Assembly (NCBI GenBank): GCA_947044405.1
Contig: CAMRHE010000017.1
Coordinates: 11,309,001-11,373,000 of the forward strand
From: Leptodactylus fallax
Lineage: Eukaryota; Chordata; Amphibia; Anura; Leptodactylidae
Reading direction: 5' to 3'
Length of the DNA: 64,000 bases
Shown: positions 54,074 to 64,000 of the stretch, piece after piece
Position numbering within the stretch: position 1 is the first letter of the stretch
Layout: every line of letters begins with the position of its first letter
Position numbers and translations under genes: made by a program
Notes under the pieces: model-generated
What the model saw: only the letters and a program-made list of their open reading frames with translations
Database searches by the model: none
Told to the model about the DNA's origin: nothing

Positions 54074-56836
54074 ATGATTGAATATGTTCCTACTGACGGT
54101 ATGTCTCATATTGGAGTGCATGAGAGCGTCAAAGATGAAAATATTATGGTGCAGCAGCTTCAAGATGAGATTAAAACCATCAGGTTCCTTTATGAAGGTG
54201 AAATATCTGATTGGAAATGGCAACTTGAGTTATCAGAAAAAGAGAACCTTAAGTTAAAGAAAGAGCTTGAAACTATAAAGAGTTCATCTCCTAGTCATTG
54301 TGAAGATGTGGTACTGGGTTTGCCTGGAATGGACTGTGTCACTAAGAAGGAGTTTGCTGATATGAAATGTGCTCTATCTAATGAAGTTATACAGAGTGTA
54401 GAGCAAAAGCAAATGCTTGAGAAGCAATTGCAGGATTTAAAGGAGCAGCATGTTCAAGACTCCATTGACAAAGAAAATGAAATTGCAGAGCTGAGGAAGC
54501 ATGTGTCTGACCGAGAGAGTGATTTAGAATCTGTGGTGCAGACGTTGCAGTCAGAGCAAAACTTGCATGCACGAAAGCAGGTTCGCCTAAATAGTGAAAT
54601 CCATGAATGGCGAAGCAGAGCTGGAGTTCTGGAACAAAGAGAAAGGGAACTCAAAGCTAGAATATGTAGCCTGGAGAGGGCGCTGTCAGGATTTTGTGAA
54701 GATAATGAGAAGTTGTCTGTTTTGGTGCAAAATAAAGACAAAGAATTGATGGAGATGTCGTCTGTTCATGCTAAGAAAGTGCAAACCTTACAGGAGAGTC
54801 ACAAAAAGGTAGAGACTCAACTTCAAGTGATGCAACTAAAAGTCACAGAAGGGGACAGGTTTCAAGCAGAGCTGCTAGACAAGGCAAACAGACTACAGGC
54901 TCAGGCGACTGATATGAAGAAAAAAATGGAGGATTTGGTTAGCTCCAAGGATGAAGTTGAGACAAACCTGGAATCTGTGCAGATATTGTATGAGAACAAA
55001 GCTAATGCTTATGAGATGCTGGAAAAGGCCAAGAGAGAATTGGACCTCCAGACAGAAGACATGAGGATTCAGTTTGAAGGAAACCTGTCTAATTTATCTG
55101 CTGAGATTGTAGATCTAAAAATGATTGTTGCTAAATTAAAGGTGCAAGTGAACAAGCAGGAGGAAATCAAGAAACAGCTGGAGTTTCAGATGAATCAAGT
55201 GAAGCGCGAGTCAGAAATAAAGTTGGAAGAGCGCACTGTTCAGATTGAACAGTTAAAAACCGAAGTGGAATCTAAAAAAGAAGAATTGGATCGATTGCAG
55301 CAGTCTTTATCCAATACTGAACAGTCGGCATCTGCCCTATCTTCAAAGCTGGCAGCACTAGAAGCTGAGAAGGATTCGCTGCAGAGCCTGTTAACCTCTA
55401 AAGAATCAGAGCTGCAAGGTGCACTAGTAAAGACTGAGATGGAAGCGGCACAGAAAAATGTCGCAGTGAAGAAAGTTCTGGAGCTGGAATCAGAGATTTG
55501 TGCGCTACAGAAGGCGTTAGAATTGGAAAAAGCTGCCAGCATAGAGGCAGAGAAAGGAGAATCATTAAGTCAGACAGACATGAGTGACCTGTCCACTGAT
55601 GTTGATACCACTGATCAGAGTATGATGAAACCATGTGACTCGGTAAAACGTCAAGTAGAGGGTAGAGTTCCCCAGGAAGATGCTGCTAAAGGTGGACTTC
55701 CTGCAAAATGTGAGGAGGCCAAAGAAGGTCCAACGGAAGAAGAAACTGTGATTGGTCACACACTGCCTGTGACAGAGCGGGTCCAGCCTCAAACCAATGA
55801 GGTCCAAAGCCTAGAGGGCTGTGAGATGGTAAATAAGGTGAAGGGTCACCAAAAGTGTGGAACAAGAGTCCGTAAGAAGACTGACCACGCATGTGTTGTC
55901 CCAACAGCTAAAGTGTCTGAAGCCATTGTGGATAAAGGTGTTGCTGTGCCTGTCTCTAGCCAAATGTCTGGTGGACAAACGGTGAATAATGACTCCATGT
56001 TGTCTGTGAAGGGGGAGTCAGGAAGTAAGAGATGGTTACATGTTACCAATGATGTGACAGTTGTTAAAGACATGCCAGAAAATGTAGTTCAGCGTGATCT
56101 ATTATGTGAGGGTGTACGGTATAGCCCTCGTGCAGAAGAAGAAGATATTGCAGTACAGAGATTGCGTATCTCAAACAAAGAGGAGAGCAAGCGGCCTATG
56201 TCTCCTAAACTTCTAAGCCTTGATGGTGATGGCAAAGTTTGCTTTGAGATGAAGTTTACGGAAAAAGTTCCCGTGATACAGTTATACTCTAAAGACATTG
56301 ATGTGCATGAAATACGTGTTAGTTGGTCTCTGAGCTCCTGTGAATTCATGATAGGTGAAGATGAAGATTTTTACGGCTATTCACTAAAGGGATCAAAGTC
56401 ATGCAATGGGATGGTTGAAGACTATGGCGAGAAATGGGATGAAAATGATGTGATCCCCTGTATGGCGAATTGTGAAGGTGATGAAGAAAAACTTGCCTTT
56501 ACACAGAATGGCCAGGATCTTGGCGTAGCAGTTAAAGTGATGAGAAACCGGAAGTGTCAAGTAACCAGAATCTGGAAGAAGAGACCCCCAGATTGTGACT
56601 ACTGGATAGACACTGGACAGGCCTACTTGGTTGAAGAGGGACTTCGTCATAGGATGTCTCGCCCCATTGTAGCTCACCCCATGGGTAGTGAGCTGAGGGG
56701 GAGGGTATGTAAGTATGTGAGCCAGAGGGCGCTGTTGAGCGACCCAGGCCAGACCAGAAAAGGCTCTCAGCCACGCCTTTGGGGGTGGCACGTAACTCCA
56801 GAGGGGCTGGAGCATCCTGCAGGAAGCAGGAAGTAG
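54074..56836 (+). CDS. coiled-coil protein with hnRNP U-like SPRY segment, LTR element-borne
   Basis: First ATG at 54074 gives 920 residues; the frame is open from 53963. Residues about 26-496 are an almost continuous coiled coil (Glu/Lys/Gln/Leu heptads such as [13 protein letters not shown]). About 497-719 is a polar linker. About 720-826 resembles the SPRY domain of vertebrate hn[42 protein letters not shown] and NGQDLGVA line up in order with its known sequence. The last SPRY strands are missing, as are the SAP, P-loop and RGG parts of hnRNP U. Residues from 879 are encoded by the 3' LTR, ending at TAG 56834-56836; the 5' LTR has CAG there. The SPRY segment is intronless, so capture from spliced mRNA is likely. 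SPRY domains bind proteins; function here is unknown. The origin of the coiled coil is not recognised. Confidence 0.85.
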   Translation: MIEYVPTDGMSHIGVHESVKDENIMVQQLQDEIKTIRFLYEGEISDWKWQLELSEKENLKLKKELETIKSSSPSHCEDVVLGLPGMDCVTKKEFADMKCALSNEVIQSVEQKQMLEKQLQDLKEQHVQDSIDKENEIAELRKHVSDRESDLESVVQTLQSEQNLHARKQVRLNSEIHEWRSRAGVLEQRERELKARICSLERALSGFCEDNEKLSVLVQNKDKELMEMSSVHAKKVQTLQESHKKVETQLQVMQLKVTEGDRFQAELLDKANRLQAQATDMKKKMEDLVSSKDEVETNLESVQILYENKANAYEMLEKAKRELDLQTEDMRIQFEGNLSNLSAEIVDLKMIVAKLKVQVNKQEEIKKQLEFQMNQVKRESEIKLEERTVQIEQLKTEVESKKEELDRLQQSLSNTEQSASALSSKLAALEAEKDSLQSLLTSKESELQGALVKTEMEAAQKNVAVKKVLELESEICALQKALELEKAASIEAEKGESLSQTDMSDLSTDVDTTDQSMMKPCDSVKRQVEGRVPQEDAAKGGLPAKCEEAKEGPTEEETVIGHTLPVTERVQPQTNEVQSLEGCEMVNKVKGHQKCGTRVRKKTDHACVVPTAKVSEAIVDKGVAVPVSSQMSGGQTVNNDSMLSVKGESGSKRWLHVTNDVTVVKDMPENVVQRDLLCEGVRYSPRAEEEDIAVQRLRISNKEESKRPMSPKLLSLDGDGKVCFEMKFTEKVPVIQLYSKDIDVHEIRVSWSLSSCEFMIGEDEDFYGYSLKGSKSCNGMVEDYGEKWDENDVIPCMANCEGDEEKLAFTQNGQDLGVAVKVMRNRKCQVTRIWKKRPPDCDYWIDTGQAYLVEEGLRHRMSRPIVAHPMGSELRGRVCKYVSQRALLSDPGQTRKGSQPRLWGWHVTPEGLEHPAGSRK
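56690..56707 (+). other. polypurine tract
   Basis: AGCTGAGGGGGAGGGTA lies immediately before the 3' LTR. It is the expected primer for plus-strand synthesis in LTR elements. Confidence 0.75.
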
Positions 56837-57133
56837 TGGACCAGCGAGGACGGAGAGAGAGGCTCTGTCCCAGAGGGCTGGCGTCCACAGAGGACTGTTG
56901 CTAGAGCTGAGTAACAGTCAGGACAGTTAGGGGCTCAAGGAGTGAGTTAGGCCCTAACTGTGGCATAGGTTTTGTTTGTTGTTTTGTTATGTTGCCCTTA
57001 AGCTGTAATAAAGCCACTTTGTTTTAAATTGGCACCGTCTGAACGCTGTCTCACCGGCGCCCAGTACCACGAATCACCTCTGTTGGGACCAGGAAAAGCC
57101 ACCATTTGAGTCTAAATTCCCCAAGTTATCACA
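56708..57133 (+). repeat. 3' LTR, 426 bp
   Basis: Same ends as the 5' LTR and the same length. AATAAA at 57007-57012. Its first 129 bases are read through by the long frame. GCTG follows directly at 57134. Confidence 0.93.
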
Positions 57134-57137
57134 GCTG

Positions 57138-57743
57138 GTTGTCAGAAGGACACTGCAAGAAGAAGATACAAGAAGATAACCTGACCACAATAAGGAAACC
57201 ATGGCTAGGATTCAAAGTATAAAAAGTTCCTGTATTTACGGTCATATCAGCAATCGATCAAGACAACAGCTATCACTAAGTGTATGTTCACACGGCAGAA
57301 TTTGCCGCACATTTGGTGGTGGATTTCACCCCCGAATACAGGGCTGATTCCGCCCGGAATCCACCTCCTATTGTTATCAATGGGAGGCAGAGATCACAGC
57401 AGGACGTGGAAAAAATAAGTTTCCTGCTCGATCTTTCCGCGGATTCCACGGCTCAAGACTCCCTGCTGATTAGGCCCATTCATCTGAGAGCCCTGACTGA
57501 ATACCGAAGCACTGCATCAGCATCTGGTCACAGCCAACCCCGGGCGAAAATGCCGCTGGTAGAAAATGAATAAAATTCCTCTTCATTTTTATGGGAAACC
57601 CCTTTAATAACTTTGGTGCAGTAAGTGCCAGTCTTGGTTTGTGTATGTGCAATGACCAGTATACACCCACAGAGTTTACATCATATACAGTACTTTGGAT
57701 CACTTCCTTTACTTTACTTTCCTGTCCAATATTTATCTGGAAA
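57138..57743. other. mostly unassigned; eroded MITE 57280-57605
   Basis: 57280-57605 begins TGTTCACACGGCAGAATTTG and contains GGCGGAATCC-like and TTCCGCGGATTCC blocks. It resembles a frog-style MITE, with ATGGGAAACCCCTTTAA at its right. No gene. Confidence 0.4.
57184..57207. repeat. 24-bp near repeat flanking the LTR element, right copy
   Basis: ACCACAATAAGGA then AACCATGGCTA, 46 bp beyond the GCTG duplication. Partner of 52962-52985. Confidence 0.6.
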
Positions 57744-58255
57744 CTAGAGATGGACAAACCACTTTGTCAATAGCCAGGTTTGACGCGAATATCCCAAATT
57801 GTTTGGTTTTTAACAAAACCAAACAATTGGGGAATTGTCTCAGATGAACTAAAATGGTGGCCAGAACATGCATTGTGCTAAATTATTATACTCTGGGGGT
57901 CTCTTCAGACCACTGAGTATAATAGATGGAGGCCCAGGGGAGGTGAAAAAAACAAAAAAAAACATTCATACTTACCTTCCCTTACCTCTTTTGGGCCTTC
58001 TCCGTGTGCGGTGTTATCCTGGTGACATCATATGCCCGAGGGTTACTGCTGAGGCCTGTAATTGGGCCATAGAGGTGACTTGCACACTGAGCATCATGAT
58101 GCTTGGTGTTCCCATGTCACTTCTGAGACCCGACCCAATCACAGGCCTCAGTGGTGAACCTGGGTTCATGATGTCACCAAGGAGGCCAAAGAAACCCCAG
58201 AGTATAATAATTTCACTGCTGGTTCTATCCAAACTTGTTTGACCTGAAATGAATC
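57744..58255 (+). mobile_element. GATGGGCGAACC-type element, longest copy, with hairpin
   Basis: Starts CTAGAGATGGACAAACC. A hairpin at 57885-57923 has imperfect arms. A lone right arm (ACCCCAGAGTATAAT) follows at 58195-58209, so the module seen at 5918-6235 is represented by one hairpin and one arm here. Between them lie CTGAGGCCTGTAATTGGGCC and GGCCTCAGTGG inversions. No coding frame. The right end is approximate. Confidence 0.55.
57885..57923. repeat. recurrent hairpin, imperfect copy
   Basis: Left arm ATTATACTCTGGGGGTCT, loop CTTC, right arm AGACCACTGAGTATAAT with mismatches in the C/G block. Confidence 0.65.
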
Positions 58256-60091
58256 GGGGACCCAAGCCATCCGAATCTGATACAAAACATATATTTTTGT
58301 GGTCCACGGGCAACTGTCTTTAAGATCTTTGTTGTTTCTGTGTTTGGGACAATTGGCAGAATGGACAATCCCAGAAACGATTGTGTGGCCAACCATTGTC
58401 TGACATACAATCTCATCCCACATCAGTTTAACTCAAAAACACTTCTCCCAACACCAATCCACAAAATTTCACACCCACACTTATCCTCCTGAGAAATTTT
58501 GAAGAAGACGGAACTCGGAATTGTACTGGAAGCCTGAAGTATACTAAGTAAAGAGGAAATAGGGACAGCAAACTTTCCTGAGGCACTCCAGTACTATTCT
58601 ATAGACTCTTGGACAAACATACCGCCAAACTACAAACTACACCCTAATAATCGGTGACCCAATTCATTGTCGACTGCTCCGCCTGCATTGTGGCCATCTT
58701 TTCTTGCAAAGAATGAGGCGGAATCGTATTGAATGAAAAGATCAAAGATCAATGGAAGGAAGAACAAAGAATATTGTTCTCACAGTAGTATTATTGCGAT
58801 CCAGATGTGAATGAACCCTCTGCAGTAGGCACATAATAGCGCCATCCATGGCTGATACACATATTGCGAATTTCTTCCATCAGAGAGATGAGCTATGTTA
58901 TCACCCGAAGCAGATGTTGACTGTTAACCCCTTCCTACACTTATTACATAGCACTGAACGTATTGTGAACCATTAGCGTTGTAATAGTGTGGTGCTGCAA
59001 TATAGCCGCCATTCTTATTGCTCGTTGCACTGCTGCCGGGTTCCAGCTGTACTATGCAGCGAGGACCTCGCCCTCAGGGTCACAATAGGAGATAACACAG
59101 AATTTTCAGTTTAACCCCTTAGAAATTGTGATCAATAGTGATCAGAGAATCTCAGTGGTTAGAGAGCATGAAAAGACTGGCCTTAGAGACCAAGAAGCCT
59201 AGCAATGGCCTCCAGGCTGTCATGTACAGATGCCTATTAGATCCTGCTAGAAACAGGACCTAATAGGCATCTACTGAAATGCACAATGTACAGCAAAGCT
59301 TCTGTATTGCAACATAATGTACAAATGATCAACCAATCCTATGTTCAAGTCCCCTTGTGGGACTGTAATAAAATGAAAGTGTAAAAAGTGACGTCATTTT
59401 AAAAAAATGCAATACAAGAATTTTTTTTTTTCTTCTTCTCAAAAAGGGACTAAAAACGGATCAAAAAGTCAAATGTACCAGAAAATGTTACCTATAAAGA
59501 TCAGAATATGAAGCCACCAGGAAAACTGATTTTCACAAAAAGGGTTTCATTTATTAAAAGTAATAAAACCTACATGAATATGGCGTGGCCGTCATCATAG
59601 TGAGCTGCCGAAAAAAAGTTGTCATTTTTAACACCGCAAACACCATAATAACAAAACACAAAAAATAACGATTTAACTGCGGGGTTTTTCAAGTATTTCC
59701 CCCCCAAAATATTACATGTATCCAAAAATATTGCAAAAAACATGTTTTTTAAGATGCATAGATGGAAAAGGGAAAAAAAGAGCAATGGTACCTTAACACT
59801 AAAATTAGGCTGCATGCTTTAACATTAACCACATCGCAGTAAAAACACATTACATTCACGCACACTACATTACATTCTCCATAATAATAGATAGAACACA
59901 AGACTTGTAAAGCCTATCTGTACATTCTCGAAATGGCGTCATAATGTCTTACTGAATATGTGGCCATTACACACTCATACACATTACACACACATACACA
60001 TTACACACATATACACATACACATTACACACACATACACATTACACACATATACACATACACATTACACACACATACACATTACACACATA
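58256..60091. other. mostly unassigned; old dispersed repeat about 59100-59770
   Basis: 59100-59770 has the look of a widespread old frog repeat (ATGTTCAAGTCCCCTTGTGG, then T-rich and AAATGTACC blocks). It holds a near-perfect 18-bp hairpin at 59229-59271. 59955-60091 is a microsatellite. No gene. Confidence 0.4.
59229..59271. repeat. 18-bp hairpin with one mismatch
   Basis: GATGCCTATTAGATCCTG pairs with CAGGACCTAATAGGCATC across a 7-base loop. It lies inside the old dispersed repeat. Confidence 0.8.
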
Positions 60092-60094
60092 TAC
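59955..60094. repeat. (AC)-rich compound microsatellite
   Basis: Repeated ACACATTACACACACATAC and ACACATATACAC blocks of about 46 bp, three copies, ending next to a Tc1-type terminus. Confidence 0.92.
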
Positions 60095-60310
60095 TATGCT
60101 GTGCAAAAGTTTTAGACGTGGGAAAAAATGCCGCGCAGTAAGAACGCTTTCAGAAATAAAAGGGTTAATAGTTTATTTTTGTCAATTAACAAAATGAAGT
60201 GAATGAAGAAAAGAGAAATGTAAATCCCATCAATATTTGGTGTGACCTTTGCCCTTTGCCTTCCTTCTGTTCTTCTCGGTACTTGCAGACAAAATTTTGT
60301 TGTGGCAGGA
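60095..60310. mobile_element. Tc1/mariner left-end fragment
   Basis: TATGCTGTGCAAAAGTTTTAG followed by GTTAATAGTTTATTTTTGTC and ATCAATATTTGGTGTGACC is a terminal pattern I know from a common vertebrate Tc1 family. The transposase and right end are absent. Confidence 0.65.
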
Positions 60311-60777
60311 AGGGATTCCACATGTTTGGGATAAATACCTGTCTATTGTAAGATCTATTTTTTTTATTTGTTTGAAAATAGGTTTTCGTTGCTTAAATAC
60401 CTTTTTAGATTATCAAAAATGTAACCTTGTCATTAATCTTTTTTAACACTAGGTGGCAGTGTCATCCTATAAAATAATCCAGCATTAGACTAACCAAATT
60501 CATCCCAAAGAAAATGAAAATAATTTTACATTTTTAGAGCTCTATATAGTGTACATGTATACAAGCCTTACATATAGTCCTATGAAAGCCAGGGCCAGCT
60601 ATACTTTTGTGTATAATATTGCAAGAATAGGTAAACCCCTATACACATTCACACAGGCTATGGTACATTTATGGTACTACAGTATACCACCCTCATAATC
60701 CCCTCGTGACAGTGATAGCCGCAAACACATACAGACAGCCAGAAAGCAAGAGAGATTCCAAAAATGTTGTCCATAGG
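60311..60777. other. unassigned sequence with a CTCF-like motif
   Basis: No gene or repeat end is recognised between the Tc1 fragment and the next hAT MITE. Confidence 0.35.
60446..60459 (+). promoter_or_regulatory. CTCF-like motif
   Basis: ACACTAGGTGGCAG matches 13 of 14 positions of CCASYAGRKGGCRS. Confidence 0.35.
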
Positions 60778-60921
60778 CACAGGCGTAACTTGATGCTCTT
60801 GGGCCCCAATCCAAAATCTGTAATGGATCCCCTCCCTAGCTATTTTTTATGTTGGGATTCTAAAAGGGTTCAGGGCCTGGTAGCGACTGCTACCTCTGCA
60901 CCCCCTATAGCTACACCCCTG
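60778..60921 (-). mobile_element. hAT MITE, 144 bp, inverted relative to 2829-3004
   Basis: The left end is CACAGGCGTAACTTGATG and the right end CTATAGCTACACCCCTG. Flanks TCCATAGG and TCTATAGC match at 6 of 8 bases, an aged TSD. GGGCCCCA and GTAGCGACTGCTAC are shared with the other copies. Confidence 0.72.
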
Positions 60922-62348
60922 TCTATAGCTGCAAAAAGCTTCAGCCACTATGCCCTTTTTATGTACCAAGTCATGTGACCCATTAGCATAAAGTTGAGGG
61001 GTTAAGAACAGTCAAAATGGGTACTGTACCTCCTCAACAGCTACATTGGGGTGTCAATATTGGTGTCAATGTTGGACTTAGCAGAGTGGGAGTGAACAAA
61101 CTTCCCGACCCTCTCTTCTGAAAGCCGACCCACAATCTTAGACTATAGGATTTGGTAAGAATGTGGTTATAATGTAATACCATTGTAACTGGTTTAAGGG
61201 GTAACAAACTGGGCACTTATTTGGATGCTGTCTAGAAGTGTTGGAGTAAAAAGTGCATATGTATCTGTAACCAAGTCAAGACATAGATCTGCATAGGAGC
61301 TGCAGACACTAACATAGGAAGCTTGTGATTTCTAAAGTTGCTACTTTTTTATTTTAGATGTATAAAAACAAAAATTAAGTTAAAGCTCATACACTGTTAT
61401 TAGTTAACAGCAATTCCATCCCACTCCACATACACATGCAAGCTCAGCCAAGCATGCATGTATTTTCAAAGGAGAGAGGGGAGCTGATCTCCCATGGAAA
61501 CAAAATATTAGATTACTAATAACTAATATTCAACACTCCCGATCCTTCCATACCCCATGCACATAAGATAGTCATCCAGTTCCTCTGAAATTAATAGATT
61601 TGGTTCACTTTTTGCTCTTCTGTTTAGGGGTTTTAAAGTGTGCTTGTCATTTCAAGTGACGTTTCAGGATTAGCTGCCATGTGAATACATTTGTAATAAC
61701 TCTATTTCTGTCCATTATACCACTTGTATCCTGCATTTTTAGCAATTTCCCCTCAGCAGTCGTTATTTACAGTTTGTAGTTCTCCCTGATCTGGTAGAGG
61801 AGACTAGATGGACCATGCAGGACATATATAGTGAATTACTAACTTGTAGTGATGTGGATAAAGTACTTGGGCTGTGATAGGAACTTCCTATTTAGCTGCA
61901 GAGTCAGTCTTTGTGTCTTGTTCGGTTTCCTTTACTTTCTGCTCACTCCTCCCCTCTCCAAATGCTAAAGACTAGAATGCAGTGTTTAAAATAAGGTTGT
62001 CCGTGCAGTGGTGTGGATCTGGTAGGTGTTAATGCCTCAGCTCCAGGTGTGTTAGTTGTGCTCCACCTGTCAGCCTGTCACAGCTAACAAACCCTCCACC
62101 TCAGAATTTTCGGGTGCAGCATCATCCAAATATAATCTAAATATGCCTCTCCTAAATGCTAACTAAAAGTCACAGGGGGCAGCGCCACTAATGGGAGCAC
62201 CTTACTATAGCCACTACATTCTAGCATCTACTCAGAACAAATACAGCAGAGCTTTCAGAGTGAAAGTCATTTTAGAGGGAGTAGGCAGATTAATAAGAGG
62301 AGAAAGTAGAGGATAAGATATAAACTTTCTTTTACTCACCTGATTGAC
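60922..62348. other. unassigned sequence
   Basis: No exon or repeat end that I can support. Base composition is ordinary, and short frames have no domains. Confidence 0.35.
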
Positions 62349-62583
62349 ACTAGGGTCACACCTGCGTTGGGGTTTCCGTTCTTTGGGTCTGCTTTGGTAC
62401 CCAAAAAAAGGACACCAATTAGCTTAAAAAGTGGTTACCCGTGAAACCCGTGGACCCCATAGACTATAATTTGGTTTCTGCCCGAAAAATGCAGAGAGAA
62501 AAGTCCTGCTTGTAGGACTTTGCTCTCTGTAATTTTCAAGCGGAATGGGGGACGGAATCCCCGAATGGTCACCCAACACAGGT
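62349..62583. mobile_element. TAGG.TCACAC MITE, fullest copy
   Basis: The left end is CTAGGGTCACACCTGCGTTG and the right end GGTCACCCAACACAGGT, imperfect inverted repeats. The interior has GGTTTCCG, AAAAAGTGGTTACC, CAGAGAGAAAAGTCCT and AGGACTTTGCTCTCTG (a local hairpin). Related to 29149 and 35877. Confidence 0.6.
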
Positions 62584-63530
62584 ACAAAAGATTGCTGAAA
62601 CGGCAGTGACTATTTTAGGTTTGATGCACATGGCTATTTGCAAGCCAAGTCTTCCAGGTCTTCGGGTCGTTATGTCCGTCAATCCAGATCTGAATGAGAC
62701 CTATTCTTAAAATATAGGAAGGCGCTTGGATTGTGCACAGTACTTGAAGCCTAAGAGTAGGAATCCCTTTGTTCCTGAAGAGCGGATAAACAGAGGAAGC
62801 CATCTTGAACTTGAATACATTACGATGCCCCAAAAACTCCATCAGACTCACATAAGTGGTTCCATTAACTTTTCTAAAAACTATTTATTAATTTATCATT
62901 CTCCGACTTCTGTAAATTGTCTCCTAATAAGTTGAGTCTGTGGCCCCTCTTATGCTTTTATTGTGTGAAATTAATTTGGTACTTGGGATGATAAAGCGGC
63001 CCCTTCACGGGATATTTGTAAACACATTATGATTTTTTTGAACAATGGAGCTTAGTCTGTGAACCATTCACTATCAGGCGGTAATTTAAAGAGCAAGTCA
63101 GGCATGTAATTGAGTTTGTCAATGTAATTGTATTTAGAAATAGATAGTATTTTTTTAGGACGCGGGGTGAGGGCGATATTTCAGACTCTGATTAATTCTA
63201 TTATAGAAGTTAATTAGGTAGCCTGAAAGGGGAGGATTATTTTGTCCTAACATGATTCATTTAAACTATCAACAACTTGTCTGAAAATGATACTTTAAGA
63301 TCCCCCCGCAACTAAAATAAATGCATCATACGAATCCATGTATAGTGCCGCCAGCAAAATGCGTGTACGGAATTGAAATCATAATGTCAAGTAAAGTAGA
63401 TAATGTAATTTTTATGTTTTTTGTAACGTAAACTTATTTTTAAGTATTATTGCTCTTAAATGGGGGTACCCAGCCCCATAGAAACATAAAATCAATGACC
63501 CCATGTTATCCAGGGCTGCTGACGTCACAC
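62584..63530. other. unassigned; 63000-63400 possibly single-copy
   Basis: 63000-63400 is AT-rich without repeat ends. No protein-coding exon was recognised. Confidence 0.35.
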
Positions 63531-63720
63531 AGAAGGCTGCAAAATGCCTGGGAAAGAACACACCGGATGCCGCGAGGGAGCCCATGAGAGGTGAGTATGA
63601 GTGTTTATTACTTTTTACACCTCCCCTGGGCTTCCGATTATTATACTCCGGGGTCTGAAGATGCTCCGAGGTATAATAATAACACTTCTGGTTTGGGCTA
63701 AGCAAGTTCAGTCTTGCAGG
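63530..63720 (-). mobile_element. partial GATGGGCGAACC-type element with hairpin
   Basis: GAGAGGTGAGTATGAGTGTTT, then CCTCCCCTGGGCTTCCGATT and a hairpin, follow the same order as 690-800. The flanking ATAACACTTCTGGTTTGGGC matches the sequence beyond the hairpin at 785. Confidence 0.55.
63640..63677. repeat. recurrent hairpin, imperfect copy
   Basis: Left arm ATTATACTCCGGGGTCT; right arm with mismatches ending GAGGTATAAT. Confidence 0.65.
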
Positions 63721-63774
63721 CAGATCTTGCAGATATTCCAGGGGCATAGGAAAGACACAAGCAAGCTTTTGACT

Positions 63775-64000
63775 GGGGCCCCCACATAGTATAACACTAA
63801 CTTTACTGGCCCCCAACATAGTATAACAACCCCTTTGCTGGCCCCCACATAGTATAATGCCCCCTTTACTTGCTCCCACATAGTATAATGCCCCCTTTAC
63901 TTGCTCCCACATAGTATAACGCCCCCTTTACTGACTCCCACACAGCATAACACCCCTTTATTGGCCCCCATAGAGCATACGGGCTCATTACGGGCCCCCA
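63775..64000. repeat. 31-bp tandem array running off the window
   Basis: Units of CCCCCACATAGTATAA.. followed by GCCCCCTTTACTGGC, at least six copies. The unit is distantly like the array at 5715-5895 (same length, AGTAT.ATGCCCC core). Confidence 0.85.

Larger units (their letters stand above)
52986..57133 (+). mobile_element. non-autonomous LTR retrotransposon carrying a host-like gene
   Basis: Two 426-bp LTRs (TG...CA) flank 3.3 kb of internal DNA. The 4-bp duplication GCTG is present on both outer sides (52982-52985 and 57134-57137). A TGGTGGAG string three bases inside the 5' LTR could be a tRNA primer-binding site, and a purine tract (AGCTGAGGGGGAGGG) precedes the 3' LTR. The interior has one long frame and no recognisable gag, protease, reverse transcriptase, RNase H, integrase or envelope. 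Replication would need enzymes from another element. LTR divergence of about 3% suggests a moderately recent insertion. Superfamily is unclear; Ty3/gypsy is my guess. Confidence 0.92.

Noticed and set aside
59335..59380. Possible tRNA-derived SINE B box (GTTCAAGTCCC)
   Set aside because: No A box at the expected spacing and no tRNA-like fold; the string belongs to an older dispersed repeat.
63412..63912. 166-codon minus-strand frame
   Set aside because: Runs through the 31-bp tandem array and the hairpin element; repetitive Gly/Ala/Ser pattern reflects the array.

Overview
The window reads as vertebrate nuclear DNA, most likely from an anuran amphibian. It is AT-leaning and has no operon-like gene packing. 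It is saturated with short non-autonomous DNA transposons (hAT, TTAA-flanked, Tc1/mariner, Harbinger-like), an L2-clade LINE, an LTR retroelement and several minisatellites. The anuran call is an inference from the style of the repeats. I found no host protein-coding gene, tRNA or rRNA I could defend, so the stretch looks intergenic or deeply intronic. All coding capacity I can support belongs to mobile elements.

Layout. 0-18 kb: many small elements whose boundaries can be read from target-site duplications (TSDs). They include hAT MITEs at 346-503 and 2829-3004, a mariner MITE at 3126-3216, a TTAA element at 5264-6525 carrying a nested hAT at 5620-6479, a Harbinger-like MITE at 14251-14843, and TTAA elements at 7484, 12235 and 17464. 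19.9-22.1 kb: a three-fold tandem array of 0.7-0.9 kb units with exon-like minus-strand segments. 26.0-28.5 kb: a TTAA element whose subterminal sequence has expanded into a 49-bp minisatellite, itself split by a 1.6 kb insertion with a CpG-rich core. 32.2-33.2 kb: a deleted Tc1 copy that keeps the transposase catalytic core. 38.5-39.3 kb: a hAT nested in a TTAA element. 41.7-43.0 kb: about 42 copies of a 31-bp minisatellite. 47.4-51.3 kb: a minisatellite split by a hAT element that is split in turn by a 5'-truncated L2 LINE with an intact reverse-transcriptase frame. 53.0-57.1 kb: an LTR element. 57-64 kb: more MITEs, an (AC)-rich microsatellite, a Tc1 end and a 31-bp array running off the window.

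The most unusual object is the LTR element at 52986-57133. Two 426-bp LTRs (about 97% identical by eye, 4-bp TSD, polypurine tract) flank a single long open frame with no recognisable gag, protease, reverse transcriptase or integrase. The frame encodes a long coiled coil followed by a SPRY-type segment closely resembling that of the host nuclear protein hnRNP U. This looks like a non-autonomous LTR retrotransposon that has captured processed host mRNA sequence.

A second unexpected structure is a module bounded by 17-bp perfect hairpins (best copy 5918-6235). It recurs in two different element families, with a paired base change between its left and right hairpins. All identities and counts were made by eye; no database search was run.
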